Positions 51,733 to 58,431 of a stretch of 64,000 bases of DNA are shown here, one piece after another; within the stretch, counting starts at the first letter, position 1, and every line of letters starts with the position of its first letter. The notes beneath the pieces were generated by a model that was given only the letters and a program-made list of their open reading frames with translations, made no database searches and was not told the origin of the DNA. The position numbers and the translations under genes were made by a program. The stretch comes from Clostridia bacterium (GTDB lineage Bacteria > Bacillota > Clostridia > Oscillospirales > Acutalibacteraceae), in assembly GCA_017433225.1 (NCBI GenBank), contig JAFRHS010000029.1, forward strand, positions 1 through 64,000. The letters run 5' to 3'.

Positions 51733-52545
51733 ATGTCACTGGAACTCATTACGGCGATCGGCCGCTGGCTCCTCCCCGTGCTGGCAGGACTCATCCTGGT
51801 CAGCTGCGGCGGTGTGCTCATCCGGGGCAACCGGAAGACCGGCACCATCGGTTACGTCGTCAACGCCGCGAACGGAGACAGTATGGCTCTGCGGCAATTC
51901 GAGACTTCCATCGGACGAAGCAAACTCTGCGACATCGTCCTCAATTACAATACCGTGTCCCGGTTCCACGCGGTCATCGCAAGACGCGGCGGCAAGTGGA
52001 TCCTCTTCGACACCAACTCCAAGACCGGCACCTATGTCAACAAGGACCGCGTCGTGGAGAAGAAGCTCCTGGAGAACGGCGATACACTCATCTTCGGCAA
52101 CGCCATGTTCAAGTTCTACGAGGAGCTGCCGGAGGTCATCACGCCCAACTATTCGAACGCCTATGCGAAGCCGGAACAGAACGAGAAACAGTTCATGTAC
52201 GATGACCGGCGGAGCCAGGGCGACATCGTCATCCCGCAGATGGTCCGCGAGGCGGGCTGCAACCTCGAAAACTGCATCACCGGTGAAGTCATGGAGATCG
52301 ACGACATGGACGAAGTCCTCATCGGCCGCAGCGAAGAGAGCCACATCCGCATCAACCGGCAGAGCGTGTCGAAGTACCACGCCCTGGTCTCCCGGAACGC
52401 CCATGGCCGCTGGATGATCGAAGACCTCGACTCCGTCGCCGGCACTCTCCTGAACGGCGTCGAAGTCAACGAACCCATGCCGCTCCACGACTCCGACATC
52501 ATCGAAGTCTGCGGCTACACCATCAAATTCAACGACCCGAGATAA
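51733..52545 (+). CDS. Membrane-anchored protein with two FHA domains
   Basis: 270 residues from ATG 51,733 with GAGAGGTGA upstream. One N-terminal membrane segment (about 10-30) is followed by two FHA modules. The first has I-G-R-S-K-L-C-D-I-V-L-N and V-S-R-F-H-A (about 63-85). The second has I-G-R-S-E-E-S-H-I-R-I and V-S-K-Y-H-A-L-V (about 197-218). FHA domains bind phosphothreonine, so this protein probably links a Ser/Thr kinase signal to the SEDS-PBP pair encoded directly downstream. No kinase gene is in the window. Confidence 0.87.
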   Translation: MSLELITAIGRWLLPVLAGLILVSCGGVLIRGNRKTGTIGYVVNAANGDSMALRQFETSIGRSKLCDIVLNYNTVSRFHAVIARRGGKWILFDTNSKTGTYVNKDRVVEKKLLENGDTLIFGNAMFKFYEELPEVITPNYSNAYAKPEQNEKQFMYDDRRSQGDIVIPQMVREAGCNLENCITGEVMEIDDMDEVLIGRSEESHIRINRQSVSKYHALVSRNAHGRWMIEDLDSVAGTLLNGVEVNEPMPLHDSDIIEVCGYTIKFNDPR

Positions 52546-52557
52546 GGAGATGATAGT

Positions 52558-53775
52558 ATGAGCGGTCCACGGTGGATCCCCACCATGCTGCTGATCACCG
52601 CCTTCCAGCTGATCTCCTTCGCTCAGGTCATCTTCGTGGAAGACGGCATCAACTACTTTGCCGCCACCATTCTGGCGATCTACCTCCTCATCGAGTGGGG
52701 CTGGTCGATCACCTCTTCTTTCGTGCTGCGCAAGTCGAGTCCCGCCATTGAGTTCGTCGCGTTCTTCCTGACCGGCATCGGACTCGCGGTGGTCGCGAGC
52801 AAAGGCACCAGTTCCCTCTTCACCCAGTTCCTGGCGGTCGCCCTGGGCTTTGCACTGTACATCGCCCTCCTGTGGATGCTCGCCAACGTCGACCGGGTGG
52901 AGAAGTTCCACATGCCCATGGAGGTCATTGCCATCGGCCTCCTCGCCATCGGCCTCATTTTCGCGTCGAACAAGAACGGCGCGTACAACTGGGTGCAGAT
53001 CGGCGGGTTCTCCTTCCAGCCGTCCGAGATCGTCAAGATCGCCTTCATTTTCGTCGGCGCCGCGACGCTGGAGAAGATCCAGACCACCAAACACATCACC
53101 CGCTACGCCATTTTCGCGGTCATCTGCATCGGACTGCTGTTCCTTATGCGAGACCTCGGTACGGCACTCATATTCTTCTTCACGTTCGTCGTCCTCGGCT
53201 TCATGCGCTCGGGCGATGTACGGACCATCCTCTTCGTCATCCTCGCCGCCGGCATGGCCGCGGTCCTCGTCGTCCTCATCAAGAGGAACTACGTCATGAA
53301 CCGTTTCGCCACCTACCGGCACATCTGGGACACCCCCTACGGCAACGGCATGCAGCAGACCCGCGTGCTGACCTATTCGGTGTCCGGAGGACTCCTCGGC
53401 ATGGGGATCGGCAAGGGCAAGCTGCGGAATGTCTTCGCAGCGGTCGAAGACCTCATCTTCGGCGTCGTCGCCGAGGAGTGGGGCCTCCTCATCGCGTTCA
53501 TCGTGGCCCTTGCCTACATCGTCATCTTTGTCCACAGCGTCCGCAACGCCAAGGGCTCCCGAAGCGCGTTCTACTCCATCGCCTCTGTGGCGGCGGGTTC
53601 TCTGCTGATCTTCCAGGCGGCTCTCAACATCTTCGGCGTCACGGACCTTCTGCCCATGACCGGCGTCACCCTGCCCTTCGTGTCCCGCGGCGGTTCCAGT
53701 ACCATTTCCTGCTGGGGCCTCCTCGCGTTCATCAAGGCGGCGGACAACCGGACCTGGGCCGGACGGAAGTCCTGA
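52558..53775 (+). CDS. SEDS-family peptidoglycan glycosyltransferase (FtsW/RodA type)
   Basis: Polymerises lipid II into glycan strands. 405 residues with about ten to twelve membrane segments. Signature pieces are F-Q-P-S-E-I-V-K-I (about residue 157), a loop before A-E-E-W-G (the conserved Glu region) and P-F-V-S-R-G-G-S-S near residue 380. It lies 12 bases after the FHA gene and 17 before the cognate PBP gene. That order is common in Firmicutes and Actinobacteria and implies a dedicated SEDS-bPBP synthase. Confidence 0.93.
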   Translation: MSGPRWIPTMLLITAFQLISFAQVIFVEDGINYFAATILAIYLLIEWGWSITSSFVLRKSSPAIEFVAFFLTGIGLAVVASKGTSSLFTQFLAVALGFALYIALLWMLANVDRVEKFHMPMEVIAIGLLAIGLIFASNKNGAYNWVQIGGFSFQPSEIVKIAFIFVGAATLEKIQTTKHITRYAIFAVICIGLLFLMRDLGTALIFFFTFVVLGFMRSGDVRTILFVILAAGMAAVLVVLIKRNYVMNRFATYRHIWDTPYGNGMQQTRVLTYSVSGGLLGMGIGKGKLRNVFAAVEDLIFGVVAEEWGLLIAFIVALAYIVIFVHSVRNAKGSRSAFYSIASVAAGSLLIFQAALNIFGVTDLLPMTGVTLPFVSRGGSSTISCWGLLAFIKAADNRTWAGRKS

Positions 53776-53792
53776 GGAGGTGCGTGTAGTCT

Positions 53793-55163
53793 ATGAATCG
53801 GATCTTTAAACGAACCAGATGGATGTACCTGCTCGCCGTCCTGTTCCTCATCGGACTCGGCATCCTCGCCTTCCTGTTCGGAACGAACGCCCGCCAGTGG
53901 GTCATGCAACCTTACAACAAACACATCTACTCTTCGAGCGGCCTCGTGGGCGGCGCCACGCTCTATGACCGCAACGGAGATATCCTGGTCCAGACCGTCA
54001 ACGGAGACCGGGAGTACAACTCGAGCTCGACGGTCCGGAAGGCCACCCTGCACGTCGTCGGCGACGCGGAAGGGTATATCTCGACCGGCGCGCAGACCGC
54101 GTTCGCGTCGCAGCTCACGGGCTACGACCTCGTCAACGGTCTCTACTCTATGAAGGAGAAACCCCACGACCTGACGCTCACCATCGATGCCGGTCTGTCC
54201 GCCACCGCGTACAAGGCGGTCACCGAGAAGGGTTATGAACAGGGCTGTGTCGGCGTCTACAACTACAAGACCGGCGAAGTCCTCGTCGCCATGTCGCTCC
54301 CGACCTTCGACATCGAGCACAAGCCGAACATCGACACGTCGCAAAAGCGCTGGGACGCCGTCTACATGAACCGGTTCTTCAAGGGCCGGTACACCCCGGG
54401 TTCCACGTTCAAGGTCATCACGGCCGCGTCCGCGCTCGAGAACATCGACAACATCATGGACCAGTCCTTCACCTGCAACGGCGCCTATACGGTCGTCCGG
54501 GGCAGCCAGGTCAAGTGCAACGGGGTCCACGGCAGAGTCACGTTCCGTCAGGCGCTGAACCAGTCCTGCAACTCGGCCTTTGCCGCCATCGCGGCCGCTG
54601 AGCTGACCAATGAGCAGCTGACTGCCACCGCCGAAGAGTTCGGATTCAACTCCTCGGTCAACGTCAACGGCATCGAGTGCGCCGACTCCACGTTCTCCCT
54701 CGAGGACGCCTACCCCATCGACCGGGGCTGGACCGGCATCGGCCAGGGCAAGACGATGCTGAACCCCTGCCACGAGATCACCATCATGGGCGCCATCGCG
54801 AACAAGACCGGCGCCACCCCGACCCCGACCCTCATCAAGCGGTCGGTGAACATCGGCACCCTCAACTATGTCTCTTCGGACGTCGCGGCTCAGCTCGACA
54901 ACCTGCTGCGCTCCAACGTCACGAACTACTACTCCGACTCGAAGTTCCCGAACCTTCAGATGTGCGGCAAGACCGGTACCGCCCAGGTCTCCGGTGCCGA
55001 ACCCCACACACTGTTCGTCGGGTACTCCCAGCGGGAGGACCTGCCGCTCGCCATCGTCGTCGTGCTCGAGAAGTCCGGCGGCTACGGTCTCACGAACTGT
55101 ATCCCGATCGCCAACACGATCATGCAGGACGCCCTCGACCGGTACACCGGCAACTCGGACTGA
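53793..55163 (+). CDS. Class B penicillin-binding protein (transpeptidase)
   Basis: 456 residues with one N-terminal anchor (about 10-30). The active-site motifs are S204-T-F-K (in T-P-G-S-T-F-K-V), S258-C-N and K393-T-G (in C-G-K-T-G-T-A-Q-V). It cross-links peptidoglycan outside the membrane. There are no PASTA domains, and at 456 residues it is of the short PbpA type, smaller than FtsI/PBP2b. The GGAGG site sits in the SEDS gene's end. A terminator follows. Confidence 0.93.
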   Translation: MNRIFKRTRWMYLLAVLFLIGLGILAFLFGTNARQWVMQPYNKHIYSSSGLVGGATLYDRNGDILVQTVNGDREYNSSSTVRKATLHVVGDAEGYISTGAQTAFASQLTGYDLVNGLYSMKEKPHDLTLTIDAGLSATAYKAVTEKGYEQGCVGVYNYKTGEVLVAMSLPTFDIEHKPNIDTSQKRWDAVYMNRFFKGRYTPGSTFKVITAASALENIDNIMDQSFTCNGAYTVVRGSQVKCNGVHGRVTFRQALNQSCNSAFAAIAAAELTNEQLTATAEEFGFNSSVNVNGIECADSTFSLEDAYPIDRGWTGIGQGKTMLNPCHEITIMGAIANKTGATPTPTLIKRSVNIGTLNYVSSDVAAQLDNLLRSNVTNYYSDSKFPNLQMCGKTGTAQVSGAEPHTLFVGYSQREDLPLAIVVVLEKSGGYGLTNCIPIANTIMQDALDRYTGNSD

Positions 55164-55196
55164 CCCGGGACGACCGGCACAGAATACAGATACAAC

Positions 55197-55228
55197 AAAG
55201 ACCTCTGACGGTATCGTCAGAGGTCTTT
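55197..55228. terminator. Bidirectional terminator
   Basis: Stem AAAGACCTCTGACG/CGTCAGAGGTCTTT with loop GTAT, between the convergent PBP and cysK genes. Confidence 0.93.
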
Positions 55229-55259
55229 CTGTATGTGCGGAGTTGTGGTTCTCGAGCGG

Positions 55260-56195
55260 TCAGGCTTCGGTAAAGAGAGGCGTCGAATAGTAGCGGTCGC
55301 CGCTGTCGGGAAGGAGTGCGACGATGACTTTGCCGGCGTTCTCCGGCTTCTTTGCCTCTTCGATGGCGGCGGAGAGAGCGGCACCGGAGGAGATGCCGAC
55401 CGAGATGCCCTCGGTCTTCGCGAGCAGTTTGGCGGCGGCGAAAGCCTCTTCGCCGGTGGCGCGGTACACTTCGTCGTAGACGGAGGTGTCGAGGGTGTCG
55501 GGGACGAACCCGGCGCCGATGCCCTGGATCTTATGGGCGCCCGCGCGGCCCTCGGACAGGACCGGGGAGTCGTCCGGCTCGACGGCGATGACCTTGACGG
55601 ACGCCTTCTGCTCCTTCAGGTATTCGCCGGTGCCCGTGACGGTGCCGCCGGTGCCGACGCCGGCAATGAAGACGTCGACCGCGCCGTCGGTGTCTTTGAA
55701 GATCTCCGGACCGGTGGTGGCTTTGTGGATGGCGGGGTTCGCCGGGTTGACGAACTGTCCGGGGATGAAGCCGCCGGGGATCTCCTGCGCCAGTTCATCC
55801 GCTTTCGCAATGGCGCCCTTCATGCCCTTCGCGCCTTCGGTCAGGACGATCTCCGCGCCGTATGCTTTGAGGATGTTGCGGCGCTCCACGCTCATGGTCT
55901 CGGGCATCGTGAAGATGGCCCGGTAGCCCTTGGCAGCCGCGATGGCGGCGAGGCCGATGCCGGTGTTGCCGGAGGTCGGCTCGATGATGACGGAACCCTC
56001 TTTCAGGAGGCCTTTCGCCTCGGCGTCTTCGATCATCGCCTTCGCGATGCGGTCCTTGACGCTTCCGGCCGGGTTGAAATATTCGAGTTTGACGAGCAGG
56101 GTGGCTTTCAGGTCCAGTTCCTTCTCGATGTTGGTCACTTCGACAAGCGGGGTGTTTCCGATGAGTTCGACCGCTCCTTGATAGATGTTTGCCAT
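55260..56195 (-). CDS. cysK: Cysteine synthase A (O-acetylserine sulfhydrylase)
   Basis: Makes cysteine from O-acetylserine and sulfide using PLP. 311 residues. The PLP lysine is in N-P-A-G-S-V-K-D-R-I (about residue 47). The substrate loop P-T-S-G-N-T-G-I-G-L and the phosphate clamp G-V-G-T-G-G-T-V-T-G-T are complete, as is the C-terminal S-S-G-A-A. It lies 60 bases downstream of metY in the same direction and so falls under the metY attenuator, though a separate promoter is possible in the gap. Confidence 0.95.
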   Translation of the reverse strand: MANIYQGAVELIGNTPLVEVTNIEKELDLKATLLVKLEYFNPAGSVKDRIAKAMIEDAEAKGLLKEGSVIIEPTSGNTGIGLAAIAAAKGYRAIFTMPETMSVERRNILKAYGAEIVLTEGAKGMKGAIAKADELAQEIPGGFIPGQFVNPANPAIHKATTGPEIFKDTDGAVDVFIAGVGTGGTVTGTGEYLKEQKASVKVIAVEPDDSPVLSEGRAGAHKIQGIGAGFVPDTLDTSVYDEVYRATGEEAFAAAKLLAKTEGISVGISSGAALSAAIEEAKKPENAGKVIVALLPDSGDRYYSTPLFTEA

Positions 56196-56230
56196 GACAG
56201 TTGCCTTCTTTCTGTATGTTTCAATTAACT

Positions 56231-56259
56231 ATTATAACGCGTTTACCGGTGCTTTTCAG
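56231..56259 (-). promoter_or_regulatory. Possible internal cysK promoter
   Basis: CTGAAA (56,259-56,254), 17 bases, TATAAT (56,236-56,231) on the minus strand, in the metY-cysK gap. Confidence 0.5.
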
Positions 56260-57587
56260 TGTCTTTTGAAAAAGCCCTTTTTGGCCGGTGCCGCTTCTTC
56301 CTTCGGTTGGATGGCCGCGAAGCCCTGTTCGAGGTCCGCGATGATGTCATCGATGTGCTCGGTGCCGATGGAGAGGCGGATGGTGCTCTGATGGATGTCC
56401 TGATCGTTCAGTTCCTCTTCAGTCAGCTGGGAATGGGTCGTGGAGGCCGGGTGGATGACCAGGCTCTTGACGTCGGCGACGTTCGCCAGCAGCGAGAAGA
56501 TAGTCAGGTTGTCGATGAACTTCCAGGCCTCGTCTTTTCCGCCCTTGATGTCAAAGGTGAAGATGGAAGCGCCGCCGTTCGGGAAGTACTTCTCGTAGAG
56601 GGCGTGCTGCGGATGGTCCGGAAGCGAGGGGTGGTTCACCTTCTCGACCAGCGGATGGTTCGCGAGGTACTCGACGACCTTTTTCGTGTTCTCCGCGTGC
56701 CGCTCCAGGCGGAGAGACAGGGTCTCCACGCCCTGGAGGAGCAGGAACGCGTTGAAGGGAGAGATGGCGGCGCCGGTATCCCGCAGGAGGATGGCACGGA
56801 TATACGTGACAAAGGCTGCGGGGCCGACTGCGTCGGCGAATGAGATGCCGTGGTAACTCGGGTTGGCATCGGCGATCTGCGGGAATTTGCCCGCGGATTT
56901 CCAGTCAAATTTGCCGGACTCGACGATGACGCCGCCGAGGGTCGTGCCGTGGCCGCCGAGGAACTTGGTGGCGGAGTGGACGACGATGTCGGCACCGTGT
57001 TCGATGGGCCGGATGAGGTACGGGGTGCCGAAGGTGTTGTCGATGACGAGCGGGATGCTGTGCGAATGGGCCAGCTCCGCGAGCGCCTCGATGTCCGGGA
57101 TGTCGGAGTTCGGGTTGCCGAGGGTCTCGATGAAGATCGCTTTCGTATTGTCTTGGATGGCGGCCTTCACTTCGTCGAGGTCATGGATGTCCACGAATGA
57201 GGTGGTGACCCCGTACTGCGGAAGCGTATGGGCCAGCAGGTTGAAGCTGCCGCCATAGATGGTCTTCTGTGCAACGATGTGTCCGCCGTTCGCGGCCAGG
57301 GCCTCGATGGCGTAGGTGATGGCTGCGGCGCCGGAGGCGACCGCCAGGGCAGCGCTGCCGCCCTCGAGCGCGGCGACGCGCTCTTCGAAGACGCCCTGGG
57401 TGGAGTTCGTCAATCGCCCATAGATGTTGCCGGGATCGGCAAGGCCGAAGCGGTCTGCCGCGTGCTGGCTGTTATGGAAGACATAAGAGGTGGTCTGGTA
57501 GATGGGGACGGCGCGGGCGTCGGTGGCGGGGTCCGCCTGCTCCTGGCCGACGTGGAGCTGCAGGGTCTCGAATTTATAGTTGCTCAT
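56256..57587 (-). CDS. metY: O-acetylhomoserine sulfhydrylase (Cys/Met PLP family)
   Basis: 443 residues from the ATG at 57,587, which has AAAAAGGAG upstream. The open frame extends another 51 codons through the leader region but lacks a start signal there. The PLP lysine is in H-S-A-T-K-F-L-G-G-H-G-T (about residue 214). The start F-E-T-L-Q-L-H-V-G-Q and the R-L-T-N-S-T substrate loop are those of O-acetylhomoserine aminocarboxypropyltransferase, which forms homocysteine, or methionine from methanethiol. The C-terminal 20 residues are a Lys/Ala tail. Expression is set by a cysteine-codon attenuator and a consensus promoter. Confidence 0.93.
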   Translation of the reverse strand: MSNYKFETLQLHVGQEQADPATDARAVPIYQTTSYVFHNSQHAADRFGLADPGNIYGRLTNSTQGVFEERVAALEGGSAALAVASGAAAITYAIEALAANGGHIVAQKTIYGGSFNLLAHTLPQYGVTTSFVDIHDLDEVKAAIQDNTKAIFIETLGNPNSDIPDIEALAELAHSHSIPLVIDNTFGTPYLIRPIEHGADIVVHSATKFLGGHGTTLGGVIVESGKFDWKSAGKFPQIADANPSYHGISFADAVGPAAFVTYIRAILLRDTGAAISPFNAFLLLQGVETLSLRLERHAENTKKVVEYLANHPLVEKVNHPSLPDHPQHALYEKYFPNGGASIFTFDIKGGKDEAWKFIDNLTIFSLLANVADVKSLVIHPASTTHSQLTEEELNDQDIHQSTIRLSIGTEHIDDIIADLEQGFAAIQPKEEAAPAKKGFFKRH

Positions 57588-57631
57588 GATGTTCTCTCCT
57601 TTTTGGAACGCGGTGTTTTGTAAAATGGTAA

Positions 57632-57722
57632 AGAAAAACCGGGGGCTCTCACAGCTCCCGGGCACAGGGTTCAGACTCAGACGCGGCTCGTCCGGCCCTC
57701 GGTCGCACAACATGCCCGGGAG
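57632..57722 (-). promoter_or_regulatory. Attenuator: mutually exclusive antiterminator and terminator
   Basis: RNA is read on the minus strand. Segment CUCCCGGGC (57,722-57,714, within leader codons 18-21) can pair perfectly with GCCCGGGAG (57,663-57,655). The latter is also the 5' arm of the terminator hairpin CCGGGAGCU...AGCCCCCGG (57,661-57,639), which is followed by UUUUUCUUU. Only one of the two structures can form. Translation of the leader through its stop would mask the first segment and let the terminator form. Confidence 0.8.
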
Positions 57723-57775
57723 TTCCGCATTCGACAACACATCGTATTCTGTTTCCAGTTATAAGCACCGAACAT
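57677..57775 (-). CDS. Cysteine-rich leader peptide of the metY-cysK operon
   Basis: A 32-codon frame begins at the ATG at 57,775, nine bases after AAAGGAG, and ends at TGA 57,679-57,677. The product starts M-F-G-A-Y-N-W-K and carries two tandem cysteine pairs, M-C-C-R-M-R at codons 12-17 and R-A-C-C-A at 20-24, all encoded by TGT. The peptide is basic and has no other recognisable role. The frame lies between a consensus promoter and an attenuator. The first Cys pair stands just upstream of the antiterminator arm, so a ribosome waiting there leaves that arm free. I read it as a cysteine-sensing leader. Confidence 0.82.
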   Translation of the reverse strand: MFGAYNWKQNTMCCRMRNSRACCATEGRTSRV

Positions 57776-57806
57776 GATGGCGGCTCCTTTCTGTTTCGTT
57801 GTGTGC

Positions 57807-57835
57807 ATTATATGCCTATTCGCCCACCGTGTCAA
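57807..57835 (-). promoter_or_regulatory. metY: Consensus promoter of metY-cysK
   Basis: TTGACA (57,835-57,830), exactly 17 bases, TATAAT (57,812-57,807) on the minus strand, both perfect. Confidence 0.92.
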
Positions 57836-57839
57836 TAGG
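57815..57839. promoter_or_regulatory. 25-bp dyad over the metY promoter, candidate Rrf2 operator
   Basis: CCTATT-N13-AATAGG covering the spacer and -35 box of the metY promoter. Same arm sequence and spacing as the dyad at 57,867-57,891. Confidence 0.7.
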
Positions 57840-57858
57840 TTTTTAAATAGTTTTTTCC

Positions 57859-57888
57859 TTGCATTGCCTATTTACCCTGTGTTACGAT
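57859..57888 (+). promoter_or_regulatory. Promoter of the Rrf2 gene
   Basis: TTGCAT (57,859-57,864), 18 bases, TACGAT (57,883-57,888). Confidence 0.6.
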
Positions 57889-57891
57889 AGG
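57867..57891. promoter_or_regulatory. 25-bp dyad over the rrf2 promoter, candidate autoregulatory operator
   Basis: CCTATT-N13-GATAGG covering the spacer and -10 box. Its centre lies 52 bp, about five helical turns, from the centre of the other dyad. Confidence 0.7.
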
Positions 57892-57919
57892 TAAAACGAC
57901 GAAACAGGAGGGGAAACCC

Positions 57920-58360
57920 ATGATCTCAACCAAAGGGCGATACGCGTTACGGGTCCTTCTGGACCTCGCGGAACACAAAGACAGCGTAAAGCCGGTCCCG
58001 CTCAAAGATGTGGCGGAGCGGCAGGAGATCTCCAAGAAATATCTTGAGATCATCGTCAAGGAACTCGTGAACGGCGGCTATGTCTCCGGCGTCAGCGGCA
58101 AGGGCGGCGGATACCGCCTCAAATGCGACCCCGAGAAAACGACCGTCGGAGAAGTCCTCGAACGCATGGAGGGCACCCTCGCCCCGGTCGCCTGTCTCAA
58201 CTGCAAGGAGCCGTACGACTGCGCGCGGCGCCCGTTCTGCAAGACCCTTCCCATGTGGAAGGAGTTCGACGCCATGGTCCACGACTTCTTTTACGGAAAA
58301 ACACTCTCGGACCTCGTCGGCACCGACCCCGAAGCCGCCGGCGATTATTATGTGATTTAA
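57920..58360 (+). CDS. Rrf2-family regulator (CymR/IscR type) with four clustered cysteines
   Basis: 146 residues with a strong site CAGGAGGGG. The winged helix M-I-S-T-K-G-R-Y-A-L-R-V-L-L-D-L-A is typical, followed by K-G-G-G-Y-R-L. Between residues about 94 and 110 are four cysteines (C-L-N-C-K-E-P-Y-D-C-A-R-R-P-F-C), more like the iron-sulfur IscR group (three Cys) than CymR of Bacillus, which lacks them. The gene is divergent from metY-cysK, and two matching dyads lie in the shared region. I infer control of sulfur assimilation, possibly sensing Fe-S status or cysteine synthase, as CymR does. Confidence 0.9.
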   Translation: MISTKGRYALRVLLDLAEHKDSVKPVPLKDVAERQEISKKYLEIIVKELVNGGYVSGVSGKGGGYRLKCDPEKTTVGEVLERMEGTLAPVACLNCKEPYDCARRPFCKTLPMWKEFDAMVHDFFYGKTLSDLVGTDPEAAGDYYVI

Positions 58361-58377
58361 ATTGTTATAGGTAAAAG

Positions 58378-58409
58378 AAAAAGGACTCTGTCTTCACAGA
58401 GTCCTTTTT
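58378..58409. terminator. Bidirectional terminator after the Rrf2 gene
   Basis: Stem AAAAAGGACTCTGT, loop CTTC, complement ACAGAGTCCTTTTT. Confidence 0.93.
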
Positions 58410-58431
58410 GTGTTTGTCTTACAGGCGGTGG

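Noticed and set aside
57580..57780. S-box (SAM) riboswitch or T-box upstream of metY.
   Set aside because: No S-box core motifs or T-box sequence were found; the short Cys-rich frame with alternative hairpins explains the region better.
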